Below, piece after piece: positions 5,411 through 13,232 of a DNA stretch of 14,605 nucleotides. The position numbers were made by a program, and so were the translations under genes. The notes under the pieces are model-generated. The model was not told the origin of the DNA, did no database searches, and saw only the letters and a list, made by a program, of their open reading frames with translations. Positions within the stretch are counted from its first letter, which is position 1. Every line of letters starts with the position of its first letter. Source of the DNA: Bacillota bacterium (lineage in GTDB: Bacteria; Bacillota; Clostridia; Lachnospirales; Lachnospiraceae); contig JAEZHX010000001.1 of NCBI GenBank assembly GCA_023436765.1, positions 1 through 14,605 on the forward strand, in the 5' to 3' direction.

Positions 5411-6361
5411 ATGAGTAAGTTAATCAAAATCAGAGATGTTTCCACGAAGTATGATATATCTGCTCGTACGCTTCGTTATTATGAAGATATGGGGTTAGTA
5501 ACCAGTACCCGGAGCAACGATTACGCATACCGGTTGTATGATGAAGCTGCAGTCAAGAGGTTAGAACAAATTCTCATTTTGCGCAAGCTGTCCATCAGTA
5601 TCAAGGATATTCAACGGATTTTCAATACTTCCGGCTCCGAAGTGGTTTTGGATGTGCTGGGTAAAAAAGTAGGAGACATTGACGACGAGGTCGCTTTACT
5701 ACATGAATTGAAAGAAGTCGTCCTTGAGTTTATCCGGCAGATAAAGCAAGCCGATTTTAGCAGAGATTCTGACGTAAAGATGCTTTATGAGAAGGCAAAG
5801 GAAATAGAAGGCCAGCTTTTCAATATTACTTACAGCGGCAATTCTTCCAATGTGAATCGGCTACTAGACGTGACCGAAAAGATGAAAAGAGCTCCAGAGG
5901 TCAGGATCATCCGAATAAATCCATTCAAAGCATTTTCATCCGGTCTGGACACCATAGAAAATGTTATGGGGTGTTTTCAACAATGGCAGGAGGAGCATAA
6001 CCACTTGGTCAAAAAACTTATGTATGGCGCTCCCGATTTTCTTTGGTTTGAGGAAGATATGAAGGCTGTTTGGGTTTGGGCTGTCGAAGATTGGGTAACG
6101 GAAGTGGACACAGCACCGTATGAGCTCATAGAGTTTGAAGGCGGATTGTATGCCGCCGCCATGTCCGTAGATGGAGACGACGACATAGGTGGCAGGATTT
6201 ATAATGGCATTAAAAAGTGGTTGGAAACCAGTGGGTTTGAGCTTGACGAGCGCCCCGGCCATCGGACACTCTGTCACATGCTAAATCCTACTGATGAGAT
6301 TAAAGATGCTCTTGGATACCATCAACTTGATATCTATGTACCGATAAAATTGAGGAAGTAA
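5411..6361 (+). CDS. MerR-family regulator with GyrI-like effector domain
   Basis: This 316-aa transcription factor has an N-terminal winged helix (residues about 5-75) with the family signature ISARTLRYYEDMGLV at 16-30 and YRLYDEAAVKRLEQI after it. A dimerisation coiled coil covers about 85-120. The C-terminal half (about 160-316) ends in HMLNPTDEIKDALGYHQLDI and looks like the GyrI/AraC-effector fold that binds drugs or other lipophilic ligands in BmrR. It resembles the BmrR/TipA branch rather than the metal-sensing MerR proteins: no metal-binding cysteine pair is visible. GGAGG precedes the ATG. It is the first gene of a tightly packed plus-strand run and very likely activates the 19-bp-spacer promoter just upstream. 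Confidence 0.88.
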   Translation: MSKLIKIRDVSTKYDISARTLRYYEDMGLVTSTRSNDYAYRLYDEAAVKRLEQILILRKLSISIKDIQRIFNTSGSEVVLDVLGKKVGDIDDEVALLHELKEVVLEFIRQIKQADFSRDSDVKMLYEKAKEIEGQLFNITYSGNSSNVNRLLDVTEKMKRAPEVRIIRINPFKAFSSGLDTIENVMGCFQQWQEEHNHLVKKLMYGAPDFLWFEEDMKAVWVWAVEDWVTEVDTAPYELIEFEGGLYAAAMSVDGDDDIGGRIYNGIKKWLETSGFELDERPGHRTLCHMLNPTDEIKDALGYHQLDIYVPIKLRK

Positions 6362-6366
6362 ATGAT

Positions 6367-6945
6367 ATGGCAAGAGTATATGGGATTAAAAAATGGTTGG
6401 TAGATAATAATATTGATCCAAAACTTATAAGGCAGATCATTGGAAATGAAGATTTAGTAGAAATCATGAAACGGATGGAAGATTCACTTGATTATGATAT
6501 GATGTATAAATGCTTGGATTCCTGCGCCTGTTTGGGTGGTAAGGAATATCTAAAGAAATGTGAAAAAATCGGTAAAGAATTGATCGGCAAATCTTTAAAC
6601 GAAAAAATACAACATCTCAATCATCAGATTCTTACTTCCGAAAGTATTGCTTTAAATAATGATGGTACCTTGACCGCGGTAATGGTTTACAAAAACAATG
6701 ATAAGTATTCATGTGTTTGTTCAGCCTCCGTTTGTAAAGGTGTGAAAGTTTCGGACCTTGCCCAATCGACAACTAATTCTGATGACCGTGACATGCCTTT
6801 GTCATACTGCTTATGCTGTGCTGGATCATTTCGCCGTCATCTACAATTAATGCTGGATGTACAAATGAAAACAAAGAATATAATTTCTTCTCCGATTAAC
6901 AGTCGAGGTGAAAAACCCTGTGAATTTGTTTTTGAGATTATATAA
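6367..6945 (+). CDS. Cysteine-rich protein of unknown function (DUF6144-like)
   Basis: This 192-aa protein has 11 cysteines, many clustered: C49, C53, C55 and C65; C116, C118 and C123; C148, C150 and C151; and C185. The arrangement suggests metal or iron-sulfur binding. There is no membrane segment or signal peptide. The C-terminal layout, paired cysteines followed by a helix and then a G-x3-CEFVFE strand, recalls V4R and thiazoline-carboxylate-hydrolase-like domains. I tentatively recall DUF6144, but this is not verified. It begins 5 bp after the MerR stop, with GAGGAAG inside the end of that gene as ribosome binding site, so it is translationally close to the regulator and may serve the same response. 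The gene at 10344 seems to be a distant relative. Confidence 0.7.
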   Translation: MARVYGIKKWLVDNNIDPKLIRQIIGNEDLVEIMKRMEDSLDYDMMYKCLDSCACLGGKEYLKKCEKIGKELIGKSLNEKIQHLNHQILTSESIALNNDGTLTAVMVYKNNDKYSCVCSASVCKGVKVSDLAQSTTNSDDRDMPLSYCLCCAGSFRRHLQLMLDVQMKTKNIISSPINSRGEKPCEFVFEII

Positions 6946-6986
6946 TACAATTGATAAAATGAAAAGAAACGGAAAGGAATGGTTTT

Positions 6987-7556
6987 ATGACACAAAAAAT
7001 AAGATGCGCTTGGGCAGGAAATATCCCCATATACATAGACTATCATGACAACGAATGGGGACGGCCTGTGCATGATGATGCCAAGCTTTTTGAAATGCTA
7101 ATTTTAGAAGGGATGCAGGCTGGGCTTGCGTGGATAACCGTGCTGAATAAGAGAGAAGCATTCAGAGAGGCTTTTGATGGGTTTGACCCTAATAAGGTAG
7201 CCCATTATGATGATGCAAAAATTCAGGCACTCCTGGCAAACGATAAAATTATAAGAAATCGCCTGAAAGTTAACGCTGCTGTAAGTAATGCTAAGGCGTT
7301 TTTAAAAGTGATAGAAGAATACGGGAGCTTTGACAATTTTATATGGGGATATGTGGACTATGTGCCTATTACAGGTCATTGGGAAAAACAAAACGATTTA
7401 CCTACAAGAACCCCTCTCTCTGATAAGATCAGTAAGGATTTGAAACGATTGGGCTTTAAATTCGTGGGTTCGACCATAATTTATTCGTTCATGCAAGCGA
7501 TAGGTATGGTCAATGATCACATTACGGAGTGTTTTGTTTATAAAGAATTAACTTAG
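6987..7556 (+). CDS. tag: 3-methyladenine DNA glycosylase I
   Basis: This 189-aa enzyme removes 3-methyladenine from alkylated DNA to start base-excision repair. It aligns throughout with E. coli Tag: YHDNEWG (19-25), LFEMLILEGMQAGLAWITVL (34-53), the GFKFVGSTIIYSFMQAIGMV segment (156-175) and NDHITEC at the end. The zinc ligands C7, H20, H178 and C182 are all present, and E41 corresponds to the catalytic glutamate. Length is normal for the family. The ATG at 6987 follows AAAGGAA. Its position behind a MerR-type regulator together with detoxification enzymes suggests response to an alkylating or electrophilic compound, which is inference. Confidence 0.95.
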   Translation: MTQKIRCAWAGNIPIYIDYHDNEWGRPVHDDAKLFEMLILEGMQAGLAWITVLNKREAFREAFDGFDPNKVAHYDDAKIQALLANDKIIRNRLKVNAAVSNAKAFLKVIEEYGSFDNFIWGYVDYVPITGHWEKQNDLPTRTPLSDKISKDLKRLGFKFVGSTIIYSFMQAIGMVNDHITECFVYKELT

Positions 7557-7575
7557 TTTAGGAGGTACCGGCATC

Positions 7576-8529
7576 GTGATCGAGGAAGAGGATGAAATTA
7601 TAATAAATAAGATATACGAAGTGTTAAAAACACAGAATATCACAGCAGATAAAGTAGAGCTATACTATAAGAAGGATCAATGCCTAGCATATTTGATTGA
7701 TTGTAAATATATTATGAGAATATCAAAGTCAGGTTCAAATGAACACAGGAAGCAGAAGAGGGTTCATACAGTTTCAAATGTTCCCAAGGTATATTCTGAT
7801 GGTTCCTTTAGCTTCTCGGGTCAAACATGCCATTACTCAGTTTCAGACTACGTGCAAGGAGAAGAGCTATATGGCGTTCTTCAGGAACTGACCGAGGAAC
7901 AACAAATTAGTATAGGAAGGGATATTGCAGAATTCCTCACAGAATTGCATTCTATAACGGGTTCATCTTATGACATAGGTCACTATATCCCTACGATCCC
8001 GGAGTACGGACGTTCATGGAAAGAGGGACATAAGGAATATGCCGAATATTTAAGAAAAGCATTATCCGAGATGGAGATTGATTCAGAGAGTGAGAAAGCA
8101 GTATCAGCTGCGCTCGAATATATCGATACTAATATTGACTGTCTAGACTACCAAACCGGAGCCAGATTGCTACATAATGATTTTCATCCCAAAAATATAA
8201 TTGTTAATAATGGCAAAATCTCAGGGGTTATAGATTGGGAGTGTTCGCAATTCGGGGAAGAAGACTTTGAATTGGCACATCTGTTTCATTGGTGTATTTA
8301 CCCACCGGATCAAGGAAAAGAGTTTGGAGCCTTGCTGGGGGCTATTGTAGAAAATCTTGGGGTTATCCATAGAATCCCTAATTTTGATGAACGCCTTACA
8401 ATCTATCAACTGGAACATGAGTTGAACCAGCTGATCTGGAACGGAAAGAATCAGTTGGAGGAGAGAACAAATAGAATGAATGGATGGCTAAATGGTCAAA
8501 TAAATAGTCTGTTGGCAGAATGGATATAA
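7576..8529 (+). CDS. APH/choline-kinase-fold phosphotransferase
   Basis: This 317-aa kinase-like protein belongs to the aminoglycoside phosphotransferase (APH) family. The catalytic Brenner motif is LLHNDFHPKNIIV (198-210), with H200, D202 and N207. The metal-binding aspartate is D220 in VIDWE (218-222). The N-lobe is short and has a weak nucleotide-binding lysine region around KYIMRIS (44-50). Length fits the family. Many chromosomal members phosphorylate sugars, amino alcohols or macrolides rather than aminoglycosides, so a resistance role is unproven. Translation starts at GTG, with AGGAGG at 7560-7565 ten bases upstream. It lies 19 bp after tag and its end is close to the following acetyltransferase. 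Confidence 0.85.
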   Translation: MIEEEDEIIINKIYEVLKTQNITADKVELYYKKDQCLAYLIDCKYIMRISKSGSNEHRKQKRVHTVSNVPKVYSDGSFSFSGQTCHYSVSDYVQGEELYGVLQELTEEQQISIGRDIAEFLTELHSITGSSYDIGHYIPTIPEYGRSWKEGHKEYAEYLRKALSEMEIDSESEKAVSAALEYIDTNIDCLDYQTGARLLHNDFHPKNIIVNNGKISGVIDWECSQFGEEDFELAHLFHWCIYPPDQGKEFGALLGAIVENLGVIHRIPNFDERLTIYQLEHELNQLIWNGKNQLEERTNRMNGWLNGQINSLLAEWI

Positions 8530-8579
8530 AGGAAGTAATTGAAGGATCTATTAGAAGGAAGGCAATTGGGGGAAAGAAA

Positions 8580-9158
8580 ATGCTTGATAAGACATTGCCA
8601 TATTACAATATTATCATGAAAAGATGCATGGGAGCCTATATTCCTGAGGTGAATCTACCTGAGGGATATGTATTTAAGCTATATACTGACGGCGATGAAA
8701 AAGGCTGGGCTGAAATCATGGTTTCTGTCGGTGAGTTTGACACTTATGAAGAGGCATTGGAGTGTTTTAATAATGATTATGTGCCAAACAAGGATGAATT
8801 AGCACGTAGATGTCTCTTTATTCAGTCAGCCAACGGTGAGCTGATTGGTACACTAACAAACTGGTGGAATTATACCCAGGACCGGAGAGACCCCTCCATA
8901 CATTGGGTTGGTGTGAAACCGGAGTATCAGGGACTCGGGTTAGGTAAGGCACTCGTATACGAAGGAATGAGGCGCATGATTGAGTTGGAGGGAGATAGGG
9001 ACTTTTTCCTGCATACTCAGACCTGGAGTTATAAAGCTATTTCGATTTACCTTAAGGCAGGCTATGATTTTGTAAAGGATGAGGTCTTTGGTAACTACCG
9101 CAATGATTATGATAAAGCAATTGAGATAATCAAAGATAGGACGTGGAATAATAGATGA
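8580..9158 (+). CDS. GNAT family N-acetyltransferase
   Basis: This 192-aa acetyltransferase has motif A at WVGVKPEYQGLGLGKALV (109-126), with Q117-G-L-G-L-G122, and an aromatic-rich middle (TNWWNYTQD) common in a Firmicutes GNAT subfamily. The substrate is unknown. The frame is open from an ATG at 8520 that overlaps the kinase gene by 10 bp, but that start has no ribosome binding site. I prefer the ATG at 8580, which follows GGGGGAAAG and gives the family's usual beginning MLDKTLPYYNIIMKR. The stop codon overlaps the next start in an ATGA, so the two acetyltransferases are translationally coupled. Confidence 0.83.
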   Translation: MLDKTLPYYNIIMKRCMGAYIPEVNLPEGYVFKLYTDGDEKGWAEIMVSVGEFDTYEEALECFNNDYVPNKDELARRCLFIQSANGELIGTLTNWWNYTQDRRDPSIHWVGVKPEYQGLGLGKALVYEGMRRMIELEGDRDFFLHTQTWSYKAISIYLKAGYDFVKDEVFGNYRNDYDKAIEIIKDRTWNNR

Positions 9159-9613
9159 ATCATATTACAATCTCAGCAGAAAGCCCTTATTCACTAGATG
9201 CAGCACAGCTGATGAGTGAATTATCGGATATGCTGCAGGAAATCACCGGAGACAGCGGAAGAGGTTCCTTTGACATCGGAATGATGAACGATCCCGGATC
9301 GATCTTTGTAATTGCCCGAAACGAAGCAGGGGAGGCCATCGGCTGTGGAGCGATCCGCCCTATCAATGGCAGCATAGCAGAGGTCAAACGGATGTATGCG
9401 AAATATCAATCCCAGGGGATAGGAACAGCAATATTATCATACCTTGAGGAACAAGCCACTAAATTGGGGTACTCTGCGATATGGCTGGAAACAAGAGCAG
9501 TTAACGAGCAGGCGGTAAGGTTCTATGAAAGGAACGGATATCAGAGGATACCCAATTACGGTAAATATGCAGGCAATCATGAAGCAGTTTGTTTTGAAAA
9601 GTCACTAATATAA
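9155..9613 (+). CDS. GNAT family N-acetyltransferase
   Basis: This 152-aa single-domain GNAT protein has motif A at VKRMYAKYQSQGIGTAIL (77-94), with Q85 and Q87-G-I-G, and a beta4-alpha4 segment ETRAVNEQAVRFYERNGYQ (112-130). It ends in GNHEAVCFEKSL, a tail common in one widespread group of bacterial GNATs. No substrate can be inferred. The start codon overlaps the stop of the preceding acetyltransferase by 4 bp. Base composition is clearly richer in G+C than in the repeat-separated genes on the left. Confidence 0.85.
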   Translation: MNHITISAESPYSLDAAQLMSELSDMLQEITGDSGRGSFDIGMMNDPGSIFVIARNEAGEAIGCGAIRPINGSIAEVKRMYAKYQSQGIGTAILSYLEEQATKLGYSAIWLETRAVNEQAVRFYERNGYQRIPNYGKYAGNHEAVCFEKSLI

Positions 9614-9653
9614 ACTTTCAACTAAAGCAAAAACCGCATGGGAGGAACACTAC

Positions 9654-10109
9654 ATGAACGACTGTTATATCTGTAAGAAGCATAATGGAAGCATCGAGAG
9701 CTGCGGTGAAATCTATAAGGATGATTTACTGGCCATTTACCACCTGGAACCGGGCTCAGGGGAGGTTTATTTAGGCTATCTGTTCATCGAGCTGCGCAGA
9801 CATATCGAAGGATTAGGGGACATGAATGATGTAGAAGCAACGGCAATAGGGAAGATGATGCAGAGGATATCAAAGCTGTTAAGGGAGCATTATGCTGTGG
9901 AACATGTATATGCACATGTGATCGGGGATCATGTTCCTCATCTGCACATACATATCATTCCCAGATATCAGGGTGCGCCCAGAGAGTATTGGGGAATAAA
10001 AACGGATGAGTGGCCGGATGCTCCTCATGGAGGCAAGGATAGGATCCTTGTATTTTGTAACGAAATGAAGCATTTTCTTATGAAAGAACAAGAAAATGGA
10101 CAGATTTGA
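9654..10109 (+). CDS. HIT-family nucleotide hydrolase or transferase
   Basis: This 151-aa histidine-triad protein carries the catalytic triad in HVPHLHIHIIPRY (93-105), where H96, H98 and H100 give the HxHxH pattern. An N-terminal C4-x2-C7 pair with H50 matches the zinc site of HINT/Fhit-like proteins. Such enzymes cleave nucleoside phosphoramidates or dinucleoside polyphosphates, and the physiological substrate here is open. The ATG at 9654 follows GGGAGGA. The gene lies 40 bp after the acetyltransferase and 16 bp before the small membrane protein. In a detoxification context, hydrolysis of adenylylated small molecules is one possible role (inference). Confidence 0.88.
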   Translation: MNDCYICKKHNGSIESCGEIYKDDLLAIYHLEPGSGEVYLGYLFIELRRHIEGLGDMNDVEATAIGKMMQRISKLLREHYAVEHVYAHVIGDHVPHLHIHIIPRYQGAPREYWGIKTDEWPDAPHGGKDRILVFCNEMKHFLMKEQENGQI

Positions 10110-10125
10110 TATAAAGGAGGAGAAG

Positions 10126-10332
10126 ATGAAAGCAAGAACCCGTAACATATGGATTATCGTACTCTGCTTAATTGCAATGGTTGCCTTAGGGATGTATGAT
10201 ATAACCAGCTATGGAAGGTTAACTACCGGTTTTCTGGGAATGGCAGTGCTGTTATCAGGGGCATCAATTTATCCTTCAATCGTAGAATTAGTGAAGGATA
10301 GGAAAAAAGATAAGCGCAACACCGGGCTGTAA
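10126..10332 (+). CDS. Small two-helix membrane protein
   Basis: This 68-aa protein has a short basic N-terminus, two hydrophobic helices (about residues 8-24 and 34-55) and a basic C-terminal tail KDRKKDKR. The positive charges at both ends suggest that both termini face the cytoplasm. No family is recognised. The open frame extends back to 10096 inside the HIT gene, but AAAGGAGGAG immediately before the ATG at 10126 fixes the start. It sits in the middle of the operon-like run, 11 bp before a Cys-rich gene. Confidence 0.7.
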   Translation: MKARTRNIWIIVLCLIAMVALGMYDITSYGRLTTGFLGMAVLLSGASIYPSIVELVKDRKKDKRNTGL

Positions 10333-10343
10333 GGAGGAGAAGA

Positions 10344-10781
10344 ATGGCAGATTTTTATACCGCATGGTTTCAGGGTTTTGAAGAGGGCATGAAGCAACTT
10401 GACCCGAAGGGTAAGGAAATAATATATAGACAATGCAGCCGAAATTGCGCGGATACAGGAGTACTTGAATTATATAAGAAGCTTTATGCCGACTCCGGTA
10501 AGGATATCGATACTTATTTCTCCCGACTACATGAGGTGGAGTGCATCAACAGCGGAACAGTAATAAGTCCCGGGAAGATATATGAAGTATCCTTCCCCGG
10601 TTGTTTATGCGACCTGGTTACCAGTGGATACCTTAAATCAGACGAACTCTGTGAATGCTCCAGACAAAGCATTCTCTATGTAATGGAGACCCTAGAGCCC
10701 GGACATGAATTTCAGGTGGAGAGGATCACAACGGTACTGATGGGAGCTAAGGAATGCCTGTTTCGGATTACCCGTACATAA
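10344..10781 (+). CDS. Cysteine-rich protein of unknown function, relative of the 6367 gene product
   Basis: This 145-aa protein has eight cysteines: C31, C35, C67, C87, C89, C103, C105 and C138. Their spacing, the C-x-C pairs and the terminal G-x3-C-LFRI strand follow the layout of the larger Cys-rich protein encoded at 6367. The ordered features are C-x3/4-C in a helix, an ECI/C-x-C middle, LCECSRQSILYVME followed by an extended strand, and the last cysteine. This suggests a shared metal-binding fold similar to V4R or ATC-hydrolase-like domains. No enzymatic function is claimed. AAGGAGGAG precedes the ATG. It is part of the tightly packed run and 18 bp upstream of a large acetyltransferase. 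Confidence 0.7.
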   Translation: MADFYTAWFQGFEEGMKQLDPKGKEIIYRQCSRNCADTGVLELYKKLYADSGKDIDTYFSRLHEVECINSGTVISPGKIYEVSFPGCLCDLVTSGYLKSDELCECSRQSILYVMETLEPGHEFQVERITTVLMGAKECLFRITRT

Positions 10782-10799
10782 TTGATTGGAGGACATGTA

Positions 10800-11552
10800 A
10801 TGATTCATAGAATGGAAGAACGATCCATGAATGCATGGCCAGCTCTGCAGACTTATGTTTATGATGGATGGGTGATCAGATTCTCCTACGGGTATACCAA
10901 AAGAGCCAACTCTGTCTACCCTATCTATTCCTCAACTCTGGATTTGGAGGAGAAGATAACTCACTGTGAGAAGCTATATACCTCGATGCAGCTGCCTGTA
11001 GTCTATAAACTTACTAAGAACTGCTGTCCGGCTGATTTGGATCAGGTGTTGGAAATAAAAGGTTATCAGAAGCTTGCAGAGACAGCACTCAGAATAGCAC
11101 AGATTAAGGATAATGCCGGGTATAACGGACCCTATGAGGTCATGGCAGAATATGAATTTACGAAGGAATGGATCAGCACCCTGATTTCCTGCACCAATAT
11201 GTCCGATACAGAGAAGATTGATGTGATGAAGAGGATGCTTAACAATATCATTGGGGATAAGATATGTGTCAGAATTAACATAAAGGAGGAGCCGATTGCC
11301 TGTGGATTCGGAGTGATTGAAGACGGGTACATCGGGATATATGATATCGTGGTAAAGCCTGAGTTCCGGGGCAGAGGTTATGGCAGGGCAATCATGCAGG
11401 GGCTTCTTAAGGAAGCTCTGAAGAAGAATATTGATCAGGCTTACCTTCAGGTGGTCGTAGGTAATACGGTTGCAGAGAAGCTATATGACAGCCTGGGCTT
11501 TAAAGAAGTATATCGATATTGGTACCGGGAAAAATCGTTTCTGAATGAATAA
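10800..11552 (+). CDS. GNAT acetyltransferase with extra N-terminal GNAT-like half
   Basis: This 250-aa protein is about 100 residues longer than a simple GNAT. The C-terminal domain (about 115-250) has motif A at YDIVVKPEFRGRGYGRAIM (181-199), with R190-G-R-G-Y-G195, and the ending GNTVAEKLYDSLGFKEVYRY. The N-terminal half begins with MEERSMNAWPALQTYVYDGW, a signature of a known two-lobed GNAT family in Firmicutes. The motif GYTKRANSV (31-39) is typical of it. The frame is open from a TTG at 10782. GGAGGA at 10788-10793 fixes the ATG at 10800. It is the last gene of the run that starts with the MerR regulator. No convincing terminator follows. Confidence 0.85.
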   Translation: MIHRMEERSMNAWPALQTYVYDGWVIRFSYGYTKRANSVYPIYSSTLDLEEKITHCEKLYTSMQLPVVYKLTKNCCPADLDQVLEIKGYQKLAETALRIAQIKDNAGYNGPYEVMAEYEFTKEWISTLISCTNMSDTEKIDVMKRMLNNIIGDKICVRINIKEEPIACGFGVIEDGYIGIYDIVVKPEFRGRGYGRAIMQGLLKEALKKNIDQAYLQVVVGNTVAEKLYDSLGFKEVYRYWYREKSFLNE

Positions 11553-11610
11553 TCCGGGTAGGATGGTAAACTACGTAGCTCGGAATAACGCATAATAAGT
11601 GATTCTCATG

Positions 11611-11639
11611 TTGACAGAATCGAACATATGTTTTATAAT
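11611..11639 (+). promoter_or_regulatory. Sigma-A promoter
   Basis: TTGACA (11611-11616) and TATAAT (11634-11639) are both perfect consensus boxes, separated by exactly 17 bp. The promoter lies 34 bp upstream of the DNA glycosylase-like gene's start, so that gene can be expressed independently of the upstream run. Confidence 0.88.
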
Positions 11640-11672
11640 ATGCATAATTATACCATATGGGAGGTGCTGTCC

Positions 11673-12494
11673 ATGATAGAAATTCCGGAAAGCTATACGC
11701 TTGCCAAACAGCTTAATGCTACGATCCAGGGTAAAATCATCAGTTATGTTAAGGCAAACCAATCACCGCACTCTTTTGCCTGGTATTTCGGTAAGCCTGA
11801 GGAGTATAATGAATTACTTGCAGGTAAAACCATCGGTGTATCCCATGCCCGGGCAAGCATGGTAGAGATTGAGGCGGAGGATTGCCGAATTGTATTAGGA
11901 GAGGGAACCTCTCCCCGTTATTATGATGATCTGAAGAAGGTGCCAAAGAAGCACCAGCTGTACGTAGAATTTGATGACTATACAGCAATTGCATGTACCA
12001 TCCAGATGTATGGTGGTATCTATGCATACCGGGAAGGCGAGAATCATAATGAGTATTATATCGGAGCGAAGGAGAAGCCTTTGCCACTTTCTGATCGTTT
12101 TGATTATGATTATTTTCTCTCACTCAGGACGGATAAGACGGCTAAGCTGTCAGCGAAGGCTTTCCTGGCGACTGAACAGAGAATACCGGGTCTGGGGAAC
12201 GGAGTACTTCAGGATATCCTTTTTAAAGCAGGAATCCATCCTAAGAGAAAGATGTCCATGGTAACAACCGATGAGTATAGAAAGCTGTTTGATATAATCA
12301 AGACCACGTTGAGTCAGATGGCCGAGCTGGGAGGGAGAGATACGGAGAAGGATCTGTTCGGTAATCCGGGCGGTTATATGACCCTGCTCAGTAAGAAAAC
12401 TCTCTGGACACCCTGTACAGTCTGCGGTTATGAATTGCATAAGGATAACTATATGGGTGGAACGATATATTACTGTGAGAAATGCCAGAGCTAA
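11673..12494 (+). CDS. Fpg/Nei-fold DNA glycosylase-like protein lacking the catalytic proline
   Basis: This 273-aa protein is homologous to formamidopyrimidine-DNA glycosylase and endonuclease VIII along its whole length. The helix-two-turn-helix region is AFLATEQRIPGLGNGVLQDI with ILFKAGIHP (163-190). A C-terminal zinc finger uses C248, C251, C268 and C271. Family enzymes use Pro2 as the nucleophile after Met removal. Here the N-terminus is MIEIPES, so residue 2 is isoleucine, while Glu3 is kept. The arginine that precedes the last finger strand in Fpg (GR-ST-YC) is replaced in GGTIYYC. It may be a divergent subfamily with altered chemistry or a damage-binding role. The frame is open from 11628, but GGGAGGT before the ATG at 11673 fixes the start. 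Confidence 0.85.
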   Translation: MIEIPESYTLAKQLNATIQGKIISYVKANQSPHSFAWYFGKPEEYNELLAGKTIGVSHARASMVEIEAEDCRIVLGEGTSPRYYDDLKKVPKKHQLYVEFDDYTAIACTIQMYGGIYAYREGENHNEYYIGAKEKPLPLSDRFDYDYFLSLRTDKTAKLSAKAFLATEQRIPGLGNGVLQDILFKAGIHPKRKMSMVTTDEYRKLFDIIKTTLSQMAELGGRDTEKDLFGNPGGYMTLLSKKTLWTPCTVCGYELHKDNYMGGTIYYCEKCQS

Positions 12495-12605
12495 CGGATT
12501 GAGGCTGTTAGGAAATATTGCTTTATACTGAAATGATCATAGGCTTCATATATTTTCATATTTGCACTCTGTGCAGGATGGAGGTATAGGGAGCTTTTTT
12601 TCTAT

Positions 12606-12634
12606 TTGTAATATTTTTATATTTATACTATAAT
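12606..12634 (+). promoter_or_regulatory. Probable sigma-A promoter
   Basis: TTGTAA (12606-12611) and TATAAT (12629-12634) are 17 bp apart in a very AT-rich stretch, 62 bp upstream of the CheW-like gene. A second TATAAT at about 12645-12650 has no clear -35 partner. Confidence 0.6.
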
Positions 12635-12696
12635 AGAAATAAGTTATAATCTGTTTATGCATAAGAAAATAAGCTGAACTGTACGGAGGATACCAC

Positions 12697-13176
12697 ATGG
12701 AAAAGGAATTATTATTGGGAGAAGAGAAGAGAGAAATAGAAATTCTGGAATTTAGTGCCGGAGGTAACAGATACGGTGTTGATATCAATGATATCAGGGA
12801 AATTCTTCCCTATGATACAATGCCAACCAGAATTCCTAACTCACATCCGTATATTATTGGTATTATTATGCCCAGAGATTTTCTTATTCCGATTGTTGAT
12901 ATTATGAAAAGCTTAAATATTGCCGATACAGATAACAGTGAGCAGAGGCTTGTCATTGTAACCAGCATCAACAAAATGAACATAGCATTTCTGGTAGATG
13001 ATGTCATCGGTATGCACCGAACCTCTACTGCAAATATCGTAAAGCCGGGAAAGAAGCTGAGTACTCCGGTGAAGGGTGCTGTTGTCGCCATCTTGAATAC
13101 GGAGGGCAGAAAAGTTGAAATTCTGGAGCTTCGTAAACTGATAACCGATATTAATCCAGAGATTAAACTGGCATAA
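12697..13176 (+). CDS. CheW-domain chemotaxis coupling protein
   Basis: This 159-aa protein is essentially one CheW domain. Such proteins couple chemoreceptors to the CheA kinase at the inner face of the membrane. Recognisable pieces are ILEFSAGGNRYGVDINDIRE (16-35), IPNSHPYIIGIIMPRDFLIP (46-65) and FLVDDVIGMHR (98-108), which correspond to the two five-stranded half-barrels of CheW. The opening phrase resembles the N-terminal domain of CheV, but no receiver domain follows, so it is a stand-alone coupling protein. Acting as the CheW of a single receptor system or as a phosphorylation-independent adaptor are both possible. ACGGAGGA lies before the ATG. No other chemotaxis gene is in the window. 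Confidence 0.88.
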   Translation: MEKELLLGEEKREIEILEFSAGGNRYGVDINDIREILPYDTMPTRIPNSHPYIIGIIMPRDFLIPIVDIMKSLNIADTDNSEQRLVIVTSINKMNIAFLVDDVIGMHRTSTANIVKPGKKLSTPVKGAVVAILNTEGRKVEILELRKLITDINPEIKLA

Positions 13177-13232
13177 AGGATGACCATACCCTTCTACTTT
13201 ATCCTTCACGAATGAATAATGGACGGTGTCGA

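Noticed and set aside
5936..6277. Minus-strand open frame of 113 codons inside the MerR gene
   Set aside because: It lies wholly antisense to a convincing regulator gene, has no recognisable domain and is a codon-bias shadow.
11749..12440. Several 96-124-codon frames overlapping the Fpg-like gene on both strands
   Set aside because: They overlap a full-length, well-conserved gene and show no ribosome binding sites or domain signatures.
12570..12600. Terminator before the CheW-like gene, because of the GGGAGC followed by a T run
   Set aside because: No complementary arm is found upstream of the T run. GCAC/GTGC at about 12566 is too short and too far away.
12810..13187. Minus-strand open frame of 125 codons with hydrophobic segments opposite the CheW-like gene
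   Set aside because: It is antisense to a well-supported gene. Hydrophobic antisense frames are expected opposite beta-strand-rich coding sequence.
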